This document shows, piece after piece, positions 52,486 through 61,979 of a DNA stretch of 64,000 nucleotides. The position numbers and the translations under genes are program-made. Position 1 is the first letter of the stretch; each line of letters opens with the position of its first letter. The notes beneath the pieces were generated by a model that saw only the letters and a program-made list of their open reading frames with translations, made no database searches and had not been told where the DNA came from. The stretch is from Aliirhizobium wenxiniae (GTDB taxonomy: Bacteria; Pseudomonadota; Alphaproteobacteria; Rhizobiales; Rhizobiaceae). The stretch spans positions 152,489 through 216,488 of the forward strand of contig NZ_JAEUAN010000010.1 of assembly GCF_019511445.1 (NCBI RefSeq), written 5' to 3'.

Positions 52486-53904
52486 TCAAGGGGTAAGGAT
52501 CGCCCTCGGTTCGAGCATTCCGTCGAGACCGTAAGCCCCGATCTCGCGACCGATGCCGGATTGCTTAAAGCCTCCAAACGGCGCTCGCGGATCGTGGGGC
52601 GCGCCATTGACGATGACCCGGCCGGCCAGCAAGCGTTCCGCGACCCGTAACGCGCGGCTTTGATCGGATCCGAGGACATATGCCTGGAGCCCGTATTCGC
52701 TGTCATTGGAAATCTCAACAGCTTCCTCCTCATCGTCGTAGGCGATGAGGCATAGGACGGGACCGAAAATCTCTTCACGTGCGATGCGCATGTTGTTAGT
52801 CACGCCCGTGAATATGGTCGGGCGAGCAAACCAACCTTTTTCCAGCCCCGTGGGCCGGCCTGTTCCACCGGTCAGAAGGGTGGCCCCTTCTTCGACGCCC
52901 AACCGGATATATGTCTGGATCCTCTCCCATTGGGCGTGGCTGGCCAGCGGACCAATTCGTACTTGAGGATCCTGAGGATCGCCGACCTTGAGGTTTTCGA
53001 TTTCCACTCGCAGTTTCTCTGAGACTTCCGTCATCCGAGACCGCGGCGCCAAAATCCGGGTTCCCGCAACACAGGCCTGGCCGCTGTTTGCGAAACCGGA
53101 CATCAAGGCAATCGGAATTGCTTGGTCGAGATCAGCGTCTTGCATGATGATCGTAGGTGCCTTGCCGCCGAGCTCCAGGATAACCCTCTTCATGCCGTCG
53201 ATTGCAGCTCTCTGGATGATTTTTGCGGCCTGTGTGGACCCTGTGAAGCTGATCGTTGCGACATCGGGATGATTGGTGAGTGCAGCGCCGACAATGGGGC
53301 CCGTGCCGTTGACGATATTCAGGACGCCAGAGGGCAAGCCTGCCTGATGGAGCCGCCTGGCGAACACTTCCGTCTGCAACGCGCTCTGTTCGGCCGGCTT
53401 GATGACGAGTGGCGAGCCAGAGCCAATCGCATGAGCGAGCTTGGTTGCGATAAAACCGAAGTTGCTGTTCCAAGGTGTGATAGCTGCAAGCACTCCGCGA
53501 GGAAGCATCCGTATCGCGCTTTTGCCGACGAGCCGATCAAATTCGTATGCGGCGACTGCTTCCGCCATGACATCAAAGATCGATGCCGCATTCTGCACTG
53601 AAAACGCCGTGAAATAGGAGGGAGCGCCATATTCCTCCGTCATGGTCCGTACGAGCTCATCCGGTTTTGCAGCGATCGTATCCCGCAGACTATGAAGCAT
53701 GTCGATCCGCTCTGCCTTCGTCGACGATGCGAGTGAAGGCAATGCGCGCTTGGCGGCTGCTACAGCCGCTTTAACGTCGTCTTCATTGCCCAGGCGCACA
53801 TCGCCGATCTTTTCTTCAGTGGCAGGATTGATCAGATCCAGACGATCCTCGCCGCATGGCACCACGAATTCGCCATTGATGTAAATGTGTTCGATCGATC
53901 TCAT
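52486..53904 (-). CDS. Aldehyde dehydrogenase family protein
   Basis: A 472-residue NAD(P)-dependent aldehyde dehydrogenase. Catalytic Cys278 (FANSGQACVAGTR), general base Glu244 (VILELGGKAP) and Asn146 (TPWNSNFGFI) are present, as is the cofactor segment ISFTGSTQA. It oxidises aldehydes to carboxylates in the cytosol. It lies upstream of the epoxide hydrolase gene on the same strand, 163 bases apart, and diverges from a LysR regulator. Together they could oxidise products of epoxide or peroxide breakdown. The substrate is not deducible. Confidence 0.88.
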   Translation of the reverse strand: MRSIEHIYINGEFVVPCGEDRLDLINPATEEKIGDVRLGNEDDVKAAVAAAKRALPSLASSTKAERIDMLHSLRDTIAAKPDELVRTMTEEYGAPSYFTAFSVQNAASIFDVMAEAVAAYEFDRLVGKSAIRMLPRGVLAAITPWNSNFGFIATKLAHAIGSGSPLVIKPAEQSALQTEVFARRLHQAGLPSGVLNIVNGTGPIVGAALTNHPDVATISFTGSTQAAKIIQRAAIDGMKRVILELGGKAPTIIMQDADLDQAIPIALMSGFANSGQACVAGTRILAPRSRMTEVSEKLRVEIENLKVGDPQDPQVRIGPLASHAQWERIQTYIRLGVEEGATLLTGGTGRPTGLEKGWFARPTIFTGVTNNMRIAREEIFGPVLCLIAYDDEEEAVEISNDSEYGLQAYVLGSDQSRALRVAERLLAGRVIVNGAPHDPRAPFGGFKQSGIGREIGAYGLDGMLEPRAILTP

Positions 53905-54160
53905 GATCAGGCCTCAAAAACTTTACGGGTTAGGGTCTTGGTTGACCGCGGGGTCATCCAGCTATGCGGCGTGTCGGAGCGAGGACCGTGACAGTCTCGC
54001 CGCGGCATTTATCTCTTCTGCTTCGGACGAGCTGAGTTCGAAAAGCTCCTGTTGCGGGAGTGAGCCGAGAACCAGTTTGGAACATCTCCATCTGTCGATC
54101 TTGCTCGTAACAACTCCCCTGCACGTCACCGACGACCGCAATTTATGCTTGACCCATTGA

Positions 54161-55111
54161 ATGGATAAGCCGATCAAATCTGCGCAGGCTGGTAAGGAAA
54201 CGCGGACAATGATGAGGGGATCTCTTTCTGAACTGGAATCTGTCGTGGCGGTCGCTGCGCGTGGTGGCTTTCGCGCCGCCGCTCGCGATCTTGGCATCTC
54301 ACCATCAGCACTTAGCCAACAGATAATGACTCTGGAGGCTCGTCTCGGCGTGCGACTTTTCAACCGCTCGACCCGTAGCGTTGTTCTGTCGGCCGCCGGC
54401 GAGCGATTTGTCTCCGAGATCACCCCGGCCCTTGCCGCGATCCGAGGTGCAATCGATCAAGTGGATGAACATCGGCTCGAGCCCGCGGGGACGCTGCGAA
54501 TAAATAGCTCTGTTGGCGCGATCAGGATGATTTTGGCGCCGGTGGTGATCGAGTATATGCGACGATTTCCTCAAGTGACTGTGGAAATCGTAACGGAATC
54601 CGCGTTCGTAGACATCAATGCCCAAGGATTTGATGCGGGGATCCGCCTGCGGGAGACGGCGCCTCCCGACATGGTTCTCGTGCCCATCAGCGACAGCATT
54701 CATCCTGCGATCGTCGGATCGCCGGAATACTTTAACAAGCAGGGTCGTCCCATCGTTCCTGTGGATCTCAAGGCTCATCAATGCATTCAGGCGCGAATGG
54801 CAAATGGCGGCTTGTACAGCTGGGAATTCGAACGCAGGGGGCAGCAATTCAGTATCGCGGTGCCAGGCAAGCTCACGCTTGATGACAGTGACCTGATGTT
54901 GAGGGCGGCCCGCGAAGGAGTCGGGCTGGCCTATTTGAATGATTGGCAGGTATCGGATGATCTGGCGAGTGGACGGCTGCAAAGAGTGCTCAACGACTGG
55001 ACAGCGCCATATCCGGGCCTTTGCCTGTACTATCCTGGCCGGCGGCATGTGCCGGCAAAGCTGCGAGCTTTTGTCGAGCTGATCAAGGCTGTCAGGCGAG
55101 GGAAGATTTAA
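54161..55111 (+). CDS. LysR-family regulator
   Basis: A LysR regulator of up to 316 residues. The winged helix is LESVVAVAARGGFRAAARDL then SPSALSQQIMTLEARLGVRL. NRSTRSVVLSAAGERFVSEI completes the domain. The C-terminal part parallels the LysR at 45.2 kb. The start is either 54161 or the ATG at 54209 (MMRGSLSELE), which gives the usual short LysR N-terminus. It diverges from the aldehyde dehydrogenase gene (257 bp apart), its likely target. Confidence 0.85.
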   Translation: MDKPIKSAQAGKETRTMMRGSLSELESVVAVAARGGFRAAARDLGISPSALSQQIMTLEARLGVRLFNRSTRSVVLSAAGERFVSEITPALAAIRGAIDQVDEHRLEPAGTLRINSSVGAIRMILAPVVIEYMRRFPQVTVEIVTESAFVDINAQGFDAGIRLRETAPPDMVLVPISDSIHPAIVGSPEYFNKQGRPIVPVDLKAHQCIQARMANGGLYSWEFERRGQQFSIAVPGKLTLDDSDLMLRAAREGVGLAYLNDWQVSDDLASGRLQRVLNDWTAPYPGLCLYYPGRRHVPAKLRAFVELIKAVRRGKI

Positions 55112-55287
55112 GGAGGACGGCGGCCTTAGGGCGAGCCGTTCTCCATTGTTGTCATAACGTCGACGCGGCGGTCACAAAACCGACCAGCGGCGAGGGCTCC
55201 TTGGATGCGACGTCATAGATACATGGTGCTGCGAATATCGCTGCAGCTACGACCAGAATGACAATTGCCCGCCCGCTGAGAATTGCG

Positions 55288-55704
55288 CTAGACGACTTTG
55301 AGCTCAACATGGACATTTCCTCTGGTGGCTTTCGAATACGGGCAGATCTGATGAGCATCCTCGATAATCGCATGTGCGACGTCTCGTTCAACTCCTGGAA
55401 CAATGACAGTAAGGCGAGCTTGCAGAAAGAATTCGCCATCCGTCGTGCCAAGATCGACTTCCGCATCGATAGCGGTGTCCGCCGGCAACCTGACCTGGTG
55501 CTTTGCGGCTGCACGAGCCATTGCACCGAGGAAGCATGCCGACCAGCCCGCAGCAAAAAGCTGCTCGGGGTTGCTGCCAGTTTTTCCGCTTCCAGGAGGA
55601 GAGAGCTTGATGTCCAGCATGCCATCATCACTGCGTGACGCCCCCTCGCGACCTCCCATCGTATGCGTCTTGCCGGTATAAAGAACTTTGTCGATCGTGG
55701 TCAT
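55288..55704 (-). CDS. ohr: Organic hydroperoxide resistance protein
   Basis: A 138-residue Ohr/OsmC-family thiol peroxidase. The two reactive cysteines are Cys57 (AGWSACFLGAM) and Cys121 (HQICPYSKATRGN), and the conserved Arg19 lies in MGGREGASRSDDG. It reduces fatty-acid and other organic hydroperoxides using lipoylated proteins as electron donors. The ATG at 55704 is chosen to give the standard MTTIDKVLYTGKT start. The OhrR-type regulator is not adjacent but lies at 47.4 kb; no TATCGCGATA site is seen directly upstream. Confidence 0.92.
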   Translation of the reverse strand: MTTIDKVLYTGKTHTMGGREGASRSDDGMLDIKLSPPGSGKTGSNPEQLFAAGWSACFLGAMARAAAKHQVRLPADTAIDAEVDLGTTDGEFFLQARLTVIVPGVERDVAHAIIEDAHQICPYSKATRGNVHVELKVV

Positions 55705-55849
55705 ATTGGGCTCCTTGACTTGGCCGCCCGATGCGGCGCTGCTTACCCCTTTGTTCTGACGCATCGGCGTATCCGGCATATTTCTCAAAACTGCTCAACT
55801 GTATCGCAACGTAGCCGCAGGAGGCGGGCCTTCTTCATTGTGAGTAGTA

Positions 55850-57166
55850 TCAGCGAAAGCTCACCTCGGCTGCGAGCCCGCCGCCAAGCCGATTGTAAAG
55901 CCGCACGGACCCGCCGATGGTCGCTGCGAGTTGCTGGGCTATCGCAAGCCCAAGTCCAGTTCCCCCGGTGTCACGGTTTCGCGAAGTCTCGATCCTGAAG
56001 AATGGTTGCATGGCTCTATCCAGCATATCGGGAGGTATTCCCGGTCCGCGATCCAGCACGGTCACGATGACATCGCCTTCATCGCCTCGTCTGACAGAGA
56101 TTTCGGCGCTGCCGGCAAATTTGATGGCGTTGTCTATAAAATTCGTCAGGATTCTGCGAAGCGCATGCGGTTTCGTAATCGCTATACCTTGCACAACACC
56201 GAGCACCGAGACGGCCTTTCCAGTGTCCTGATAGTCATAGGCGATGCTGTCGATGAAGGAAGCAAGATCAATGCGGGACGTCTTTTCTCCGTTGCCATGT
56301 GAACTACGCGCGTAGGCGACACCATCCTGCACGAGCCGTTCTATCTCGCGCAGGTCGCTGACCAGTTTTTCCTTCTCCGGAGTGTCATCGGCCATATCGG
56401 CACGCAGCCGCATGCGCGTGATCGGTGTCTGCAGGTCATGCGAGATTGCTGCAAGGATCTGTATCCGCTCCTCCAGATAATGCGCAATCCGGTTGCGCAT
56501 GGCATTGAAGGCACGGGCGGCATGGGCGACTTCGGTTGGTCCGCTCTCACTCATCGGTGCTCCCTGCTTACTCGGATCGAGTGCCTCTGCAGCTGCTGAC
56601 AAGACACTCAGAGGGCGGATTGCCTGCCGTACCGCGAACCACGTGCACAGAAGCAGAAGCGCCATTTGCGCAGCAAATACGTAGGGCAACCATTCGGCAA
56701 GCGGCATCACACCACGAGGTGTAAGGTCGATCGTTAGCGGCGCGCCATCAGACAGTGTTAAATGTGCTTGAAGTCTTTTGCCGTCTCCCGGGATGGATTG
56801 AACTCTGAGAGGGAACTTGTGACCGGCAGCTTCCTCAATCCGTTCTGCAATTTCCGCCCCCCGGCCGGACATGTCGGACACGCCCGGAAGGCCTGGACCA
56901 AGAACGAGCCGGTAGTTACCGCGGCTCAGGCGATCGACCCAGTCGGATCGCTCTTCGGCGGGTAAGCGATCAATGACAGCGATCGAGGTCGCCAGATCGC
57001 TTTCCAGGGTGCCAAGCATCACGGCCTTAGCCGACATGTAGCGTTCTGCAAACAAAATGCTGAAGGACAGGCCATATGCAATGGCAAGGCCAGCAAACAG
57101 GATCAGGAAAAGTCGAGATCGCAGCGAACGCGGCCAACCGACGATTTGGTGATGCCCCTTGCTCAT
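55850..57166 (-). CDS. Sensor histidine kinase (EnvZ-like)
   Basis: A 438-residue membrane kinase. Two spans (about residues 18-40 and 160-180) enclose a periplasmic sensor of ~120 residues. A HAMP linker follows (IRPLSVLSAAAEALDPSKQG). The phosphoacceptor is His243 in AAISHDLQTPITRMRLRADM. The ATP-binding lid motifs NFIDNAIKFAG, VLDRGPGIPPDML and RDTGGTGLGLAIAQQLA are complete. It overlaps the response-regulator gene by four bases. The signal is unknown. The neighbourhood (ohr, hydrolases, dipZ) points to envelope or oxidative stress. Confidence 0.9.
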   Translation of the reverse strand: MSKGHHQIVGWPRSLRSRLFLILFAGLAIAYGLSFSILFAERYMSAKAVMLGTLESDLATSIAVIDRLPAEERSDWVDRLSRGNYRLVLGPGLPGVSDMSGRGAEIAERIEEAAGHKFPLRVQSIPGDGKRLQAHLTLSDGAPLTIDLTPRGVMPLAEWLPYVFAAQMALLLLCTWFAVRQAIRPLSVLSAAAEALDPSKQGAPMSESGPTEVAHAARAFNAMRNRIAHYLEERIQILAAISHDLQTPITRMRLRADMADDTPEKEKLVSDLREIERLVQDGVAYARSSHGNGEKTSRIDLASFIDSIAYDYQDTGKAVSVLGVVQGIAITKPHALRRILTNFIDNAIKFAGSAEISVRRGDEGDVIVTVLDRGPGIPPDMLDRAMQPFFRIETSRNRDTGGTGLGLAIAQQLAATIGGSVRLYNRLGGGLAAEVSFR

Positions 57167-57903
57167 GCCCTCGGCTCCGTTATCTCGACGGGAACCGAGA
57201 AGACATAACCTTCGGCGCGCACCGTCTTGATATAGTTCGGTTCGCGGGCGTCGTCGCCCAGCCGTTGGCGTACGCGGCTCACCAGAAGATCGATCGATCT
57301 GTCAAAGATCTCGGCATCGCGCCCCTGAGTGAGGTTGAGCAACTGGTCGCGATTCAGAACGCGCTGAGGGTGGTCTATGAAGACACGTAACAGACGGTAT
57401 TCGGCACCGCTAAGCGCAATCTCGGTCCCTTCATTGTCGATGAGGTGACGACCGATCGTATCGAGACGCCAGTCGCCAAATCTCAAAAGCTGACCTGCCT
57501 CGCTGATTTGAAGGTTTGGCGGGAGCATCCGGGTTCGGCGCAACACCGCCTTTATCCGGGCAAGAAGCTCGCGCGCCGCAAATGGTTTCGAAAGATAGTC
57601 GTCGGCGCCCATTTCAAGTCCGATGATGCGGTCCATTTCGTCGTCACGAGCAGTGAGCATGAGAACCGGGGTGGCTTTATGCTTGCTGGCCCGCAATTCG
57701 CGGCATAGGACCAGGCCGTCATCGCCCGGCATCATCACATCGAGCACGATCAGATCGACCGTATTGCCCTCCAGGAATGTTCTCATCTGTCGGCCATCGG
57801 CCGCCACCGATGCCCGCAGGCCGTTCTTTTTAAGGTAGCTTGAGACGAGTTCCCGGATTTCTCTGTCGTCATCGACGACAAGAACATGATCGATGTGTTC
57901 CAT
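57163..57903 (-). CDS. OmpR-family response regulator
   Basis: A 246-residue regulator. The receiver has the acidic pair DDD at 11-13, phosphorylation site Asp55 (LIVLDVMMPGDDG), and the conserved Thr (LTARDDE) and Lys (YLSKPFAARELL). A C-terminal OmpR-type winged helix follows (ALSGAEYRLLRVFIDHPQRV, then DLLVSRVRQRLGDD). It is translated together with the overlapping histidine kinase. Probable targets are the nearby redox genes; no repeat pair typical of OmpR sites was identified with confidence. Confidence 0.9.
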   Translation of the reverse strand: MEHIDHVLVVDDDREIRELVSSYLKKNGLRASVAADGRQMRTFLEGNTVDLIVLDVMMPGDDGLVLCRELRASKHKATPVLMLTARDDEMDRIIGLEMGADDYLSKPFAARELLARIKAVLRRTRMLPPNLQISEAGQLLRFGDWRLDTIGRHLIDNEGTEIALSGAEYRLLRVFIDHPQRVLNRDQLLNLTQGRDAEIFDRSIDLLVSRVRQRLGDDAREPNYIKTVRAEGYVFSVPVEITEPRA

Positions 57904-58001
57904 TGGAAGCCTTCAGTTTTCCCCACGTCAAGAAAGAGCCCGCGACAGCGAAACTTACCGGGCCGATCCAGTAAGATAGCTGTTCGCGGGCCTCGGCAAG
58001 C

Positions 58002-59048
58002 TTAAAGCTTGGCTACGTCCAGAACGGCCTTGGCGAAAGCTTCCGGTGCTTCCTGCGGCAGATTGTGGCCGATGCCACCGGTGACATCGCGATGTTCGTA
58101 TTTGCCGGAAAATTTCGACGCATAGGCGGACGGAGCGGGATGAGGCGCACCATTAGCATCGCCCTCCATCGTGATTGTCGGTATGGTGATCACCGGAAGT
58201 TTCGAAAGCTGGTTCTCCAAAATATCATATTTCGCTTCACCCTCTGCCAAAGCAAGTCGCCAGCGGTAGTTGTGGATGGTGATAGCCACATGGTCTGGAT
58301 TGGCGAACGCAGATGCGGAGCGATTGAAGGTCTCATCGCTGAACTTCCAGGTTGGCGATGCCGTTTCCCAGATCAGGCGGACAAAGTCGAGAGTGCTGGC
58401 CGCGTAACCCGCACGGCCGCGTTCCGTTGCGAAATAGAACTGGTACCACCAGGAAAGCTCTGCCTTGGGAGGCAGAGGCTTCTTGTTAATCTCTTGGCTG
58501 CCGATGAGGTATCCACTCACGGAAACCAAAGCCTTGCAACGTTCGGGCCAAAGAGCGGCCATGATGTCGGCGGTGCGCGCTCCCCAGTCGTAGCCTGCCA
58601 CGACGGCTTGTTTGATCTGCAGCGCATCCAGAAATGCGATCATGTCCGAGGCGAGTGCTGCCTGTTGGCCGTTGCGCGGCGTGTCATCGGAGAGAAAGCG
58701 GGTCGTGCCATAGCCGCGCAGATAGGGGATGAGCACCCGATATCCTGCCGAGGCGAGGATTGGCGCGACATCGACATAACTATAGATATCGTAAGGCCAA
58801 CCATGCAGGAGCAGGATAGCCGGACCGTCCGCGGGCCCGGATTCGGCGTAGCCAATGTCGAGAACGCCAGCGTCGATCTGCTTCAATGAGCCGAAGGACG
58901 TGTGCGCCCCTGCCATGGATGGTGCTGAAGTCGTTGTGGCGGGCGTTTTGGCATTGGCCAATCCGGTGGCGCCGATTTCGACGGCTGCAACAGTTATCGC
59001 TGCGATGCCGAGGAAACGGCGACGCTGAAGATCAATCTCAGTGCTCAT
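58002..59048 (-). CDS. Tat-exported alpha/beta hydrolase (epoxide hydrolase / haloalkane dehalogenase-like)
   Basis: A 348-residue hydrolase with a twin-arginine signal (QRRRFLGIAAITVAAVEIG). HGWPYD is the oxyanion motif, VAGYDWGAR carries the nucleophile Asp, and GGIGHNLPQEAPEAF the catalytic His. Asp nucleophiles are used by epoxide hydrolases and dehalogenases. The ATG at 59048 (GGAGAG ahead) is preferred over a longer frame. The Tat signal implies export in folded form. It is the second exported epoxide-hydrolase-like gene of this region and diverges from dipZ. Confidence 0.86.
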   Translation of the reverse strand: MSTEIDLQRRRFLGIAAITVAAVEIGATGLANAKTPATTTSAPSMAGAHTSFGSLKQIDAGVLDIGYAESGPADGPAILLLHGWPYDIYSYVDVAPILASAGYRVLIPYLRGYGTTRFLSDDTPRNGQQAALASDMIAFLDALQIKQAVVAGYDWGARTADIMAALWPERCKALVSVSGYLIGSQEINKKPLPPKAELSWWYQFYFATERGRAGYAASTLDFVRLIWETASPTWKFSDETFNRSASAFANPDHVAITIHNYRWRLALAEGEAKYDILENQLSKLPVITIPTITMEGDANGAPHPAPSAYASKFSGKYEHRDVTGGIGHNLPQEAPEAFAKAVLDVAKL

Positions 59049-59364
59049 GGGGTTCTCTCCGATCCGTGTTGATATGATCGGCAAAAAGCCTGGCGCATGT
59101 ATCTTTGATGTGTCTTGAGCAAATCCATTGTGAATACTTCTGTAACAGGAAGCTCCTCAGATACGCTTTGATACAATTTTCTAGCCTCCCTGAGAGTAGG
59201 CGCCTCCTGCTTGCCCGGCATTTTGTCCAAGCGTCCCTTCTACATTCGGATACAAATCCAGCCGAGACCGGACACACCCTAGATACGCGAGATCCGCACG
59301 CTGGCAACATTGCTGGTCGCGCCATCGCCGCCCAGCGCCCGAAAATCTTCTTTCAAAGGAAAAG

Positions 59365-61137
59365 ATGATGACGCTCGTGATCATTGCCTATCTTGGAGGG
59401 GCGCTGACCATCCTCAGCCCCTGCATCCTGCCTATCCTCCCCTTTGTCTTTGCGCGTGCGGGACAATCATTCGTCTGCAGCACACTGCCTATGCTCACAG
59501 GCATGGCGGCCACATTTGCCGCCATTGCTACGCTTGCCGCGGTTGGGGGCAGCTGGGCAATCAACGCGAATGAATATGGACGGCTTGCCGCCCTAGCTTT
59601 GTTGGCCGTCTTCGGCGTAAGCCTTATCTCACCCCGTGCGGCGAGCATCGTCACCCGACCGGTCGTTGAGTTGGGCAACCGTCTGGCGAATGCCACCGGG
59701 AGGCCCGGGGCTATTCCGACTCTCGCAGGCTCCCTAATCCTGGGAATTGCCACCGGTCTTTTGTGGGCGCCCTGTGCGGGGCCGATCCTTGGCCTGGTGC
59801 TCACGGGCGCAGCACTCAAGGGGGCCAATCTCGGAACAAGCTTGTTGCTTGCCGCCTATGCCGGCGGCGCAGCCACCTCGCTTGCAATAGCCCTATTATT
59901 CGGAGGCAAGGTTTTTGCCAGCTTGAAGCGATCCCTCGGGTTCAGTGAGCGCGTACGTCAGCTTGTCGGTGCAGCTGTTCTTACGGGTGTTACGGTTATC
60001 GCACTTGGACTGGATACCGGCGCTCTCGCGCGGCTTTCCTACTCCAGCACCGCATCGTTTGAGCAAGCCGTTCTTGATCGTTTCCACGCAAATCAGGATG
60101 CTGAACCCGCAACTGAAGTCGCGAGCAATTCGAGTGCTCTTCCGCCGAGTGCCGCCTCGTTCACATCGGGACTGCCTGTCGAAGGTCGCGCACCATCCCT
60201 GGATGGGGCCGTTGAATGGCTGAACTCGACGCCGCTCACCACCGAGCAATTGCGCGGCAAGGTCGTGCTCGTAGACTTCTGGACCTATTCCTGCATCAAT
60301 TGCATCCGCACCATCCCCTATATCCGTGCCTGGGCGGAAAAATACAAGGATCAGGGACTTGTCGTAATCGGGGTCCACGCTCCTGAATTCGCCTTCGAGA
60401 AAAAGGTCGACAATGTCAAGCAGGCCATTGGTGACTTCAATATTGAATACCCGGTCGCCGTCGATAACGACTACAGGATCTGGCGCGCATTTGATAACAG
60501 CTACTGGCCGGCGCATTATCTGATCGATGCAAAGGGGCAGGTCCGGTATCATCACTTCGGTGAGGGCAACTATCGACAGACTGAGCAGGCCATCCAGGAT
60601 TTGCTGCGCGAAGCTGGCAGTGCCGCAGCTGAAAGCGCACCGGTCACGCCAGAGGCAAAAGGTGCGGAGGCCAGCCCGGACCTGAAACACATCCGCTCTG
60701 GCGAGACCTATATCGGCTACCGACAAGCCACCGGCTTTGCATCGAATGAAAGTCTGCGCGCAGACCAGTCCCGCGACTATTCCGTCGCGACCCCGGGGCT
60801 GAATAAGTGGGGGCTTTCCGGCATCTGGACGGTCGGCGCTGAAGCCGCGTCACTCGACGGTCCAGATGGAGGGATCACCTACAAGTTCAATGCTCGCGAC
60901 CTGCATCTGGTGCTTGGGCCGGGTGCCGCAGGTAAGCCCGTTCGGTTCCAGGTTACGATCGATGGTCACCCGCCCGGTGCGGATCATGGCGCCGATACCG
61001 ACGCCGACGGCAACGGCATCGTCACGTCCACTCGTCTTTACCAGCTCGTCCGCCAGTCCGGCGCGATCGAAGCCAAAACCTTCACCATTCGCTTCCTCGA
61101 TCCTGGTGTGCAGGCCTACGCCTTCACCTTCGGCTGA
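59365..61137 (+). CDS. DipZ-type fusion: CcdA/DsbD membrane domain, thioredoxin domain and C-terminal domain
   Basis: A 590-residue three-part protein. Residues ~1-235 are a CcdA/DsbD-like membrane domain with the redox cysteines Cys20 (ILSPCILPILPFVFA) and Cys137 (WAPCAGPILG). Residues ~270-410 are a TlpA/AhpC-like thioredoxin domain with Cys310-x-x-Cys313 (DFWTYSCINCIRTIPY). Residues ~440-590 are the carbohydrate-binding-like C-terminal domain found in mycobacterial DipZ. Electrons from cytosolic thioredoxin would pass through the membrane domain to the periplasmic thioredoxin domain. It is followed after 40 bases by an exported hydrolase, probably in one transcript. Confidence 0.9.
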   Translation: MMTLVIIAYLGGALTILSPCILPILPFVFARAGQSFVCSTLPMLTGMAATFAAIATLAAVGGSWAINANEYGRLAALALLAVFGVSLISPRAASIVTRPVVELGNRLANATGRPGAIPTLAGSLILGIATGLLWAPCAGPILGLVLTGAALKGANLGTSLLLAAYAGGAATSLAIALLFGGKVFASLKRSLGFSERVRQLVGAAVLTGVTVIALGLDTGALARLSYSSTASFEQAVLDRFHANQDAEPATEVASNSSALPPSAASFTSGLPVEGRAPSLDGAVEWLNSTPLTTEQLRGKVVLVDFWTYSCINCIRTIPYIRAWAEKYKDQGLVVIGVHAPEFAFEKKVDNVKQAIGDFNIEYPVAVDNDYRIWRAFDNSYWPAHYLIDAKGQVRYHHFGEGNYRQTEQAIQDLLREAGSAAAESAPVTPEAKGAEASPDLKHIRSGETYIGYRQATGFASNESLRADQSRDYSVATPGLNKWGLSGIWTVGAEAASLDGPDGGITYKFNARDLHLVLGPGAAGKPVRFQVTIDGHPPGADHGADTDADGNGIVTSTRLYQLVRQSGAIEAKTFTIRFLDPGVQAYAFTFG

Positions 61138-61177
61138 CGCTGCTTAATCACATTCGGAAACCCTTAAGGAGAACCCT

Positions 61178-61933
61178 ATGAAACGGCTCTTGTTTACGTT
61201 TGCTCTCGCTTTTTCAACCAGCATCATCGCCATCACAGCTCAGGCCGCGGAAGTGAAGAATATCGTCATTGTCCATGGCGCGCTTGCTGACGGTTCCGGT
61301 TGGCGCAAAGCCAGCGAAATCTTGGAGCGCCGAGGTTTCAACGTCACCATCGTGCAGGAACCGATCACGTCGCTTGATGATGATGTCGCCGCGACCAATC
61401 GGGTGCTCGATCTTCAGGATGGCCCCAGTCTGCTCGTGGGCCATAGCTACAGCGGTATAGTGATCTCGGAGGCAGGCAATAGGCCAGATGTGGCTGGACT
61501 GGTGTATGTCGCCGCATTCCAGCCTGAAAAGGGCGAAAGCCTCCTCGACCTTGCGGGATCAAAGCCACCCGCGGGAAACTCGATCAAGCAGACCAGGGAC
61601 GGGAAATTCCTGTACTTGGATCCCGCGGCCTTTGCGCAGGATTTTGCTGCTGATCTGCCCAGGGAGGACGCGACCTTCCTCGCGAAAAGCCAGGTCTTTG
61701 CCGCCAAGGATGCCTTTGCGGCAAAGGTGGGTGAGCCAGCATGGAAGACCAAAAAGAGCTGGTCAATTGTCGCGACAAAAGATCGCTCGATCAACCCGGA
61801 GCTGGAACGCGATATGGCCAAACGCGCAGGCAGTCAGGTCACGGAAATCGATGCAAGCCATGCGGTCTTCATGTCTCAGCCAGAGAAAGTGGCAGCTGTG
61901 ATCGAAGGGGCTGCTCGCCAATCCGCGAAGTAG
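61178..61933 (+). CDS. Exported alpha/beta hydrolase, paralogue of the OhrR-linked hydrolase
   Basis: A 251-residue hydrolase with signal peptide (RLLFTFALAFSTSIIAITAQ). The oxyanion region is IVIVHGALADGSGWRKA, the nucleophile Ser lies in VGHSYSGIV and the catalytic His in DASHAVFMSQP. Shared blocks with the protein at 47.96 kb (VTIVQ-P-TSL-DDVAAT, GLVYV-A, SW-I-AT-D) show common descent. AAGGAGAA lies before the ATG. It is the downstream partner of dipZ, which suggests its fold or substrate depends on periplasmic thiol redox, though the mature protein has no obvious Cys pair. A hairpin follows. Confidence 0.86.
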   Translation: MKRLLFTFALAFSTSIIAITAQAAEVKNIVIVHGALADGSGWRKASEILERRGFNVTIVQEPITSLDDDVAATNRVLDLQDGPSLLVGHSYSGIVISEAGNRPDVAGLVYVAAFQPEKGESLLDLAGSKPPAGNSIKQTRDGKFLYLDPAAFAQDFAADLPREDATFLAKSQVFAAKDAFAAKVGEPAWKTKKSWSIVATKDRSINPELERDMAKRAGSQVTEIDASHAVFMSQPEKVAAVIEGAARQSAK

Positions 61934-61954
61934 CGGTGAAGATTAAGAGAAAAC

Positions 61955-61979
61955 TCGGCCGCCCTTTCGGAGCGGCCGA
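61955..61979 (+). terminator. Hairpin terminator after dipZ-hydrolase operon
   Basis: TCGGCCGC and GCGGCCGA form a perfect 8-bp stem with a 9-base loop, starting about 22 bases after the hydrolase stop. The T-run is weak. Confidence 0.6.
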
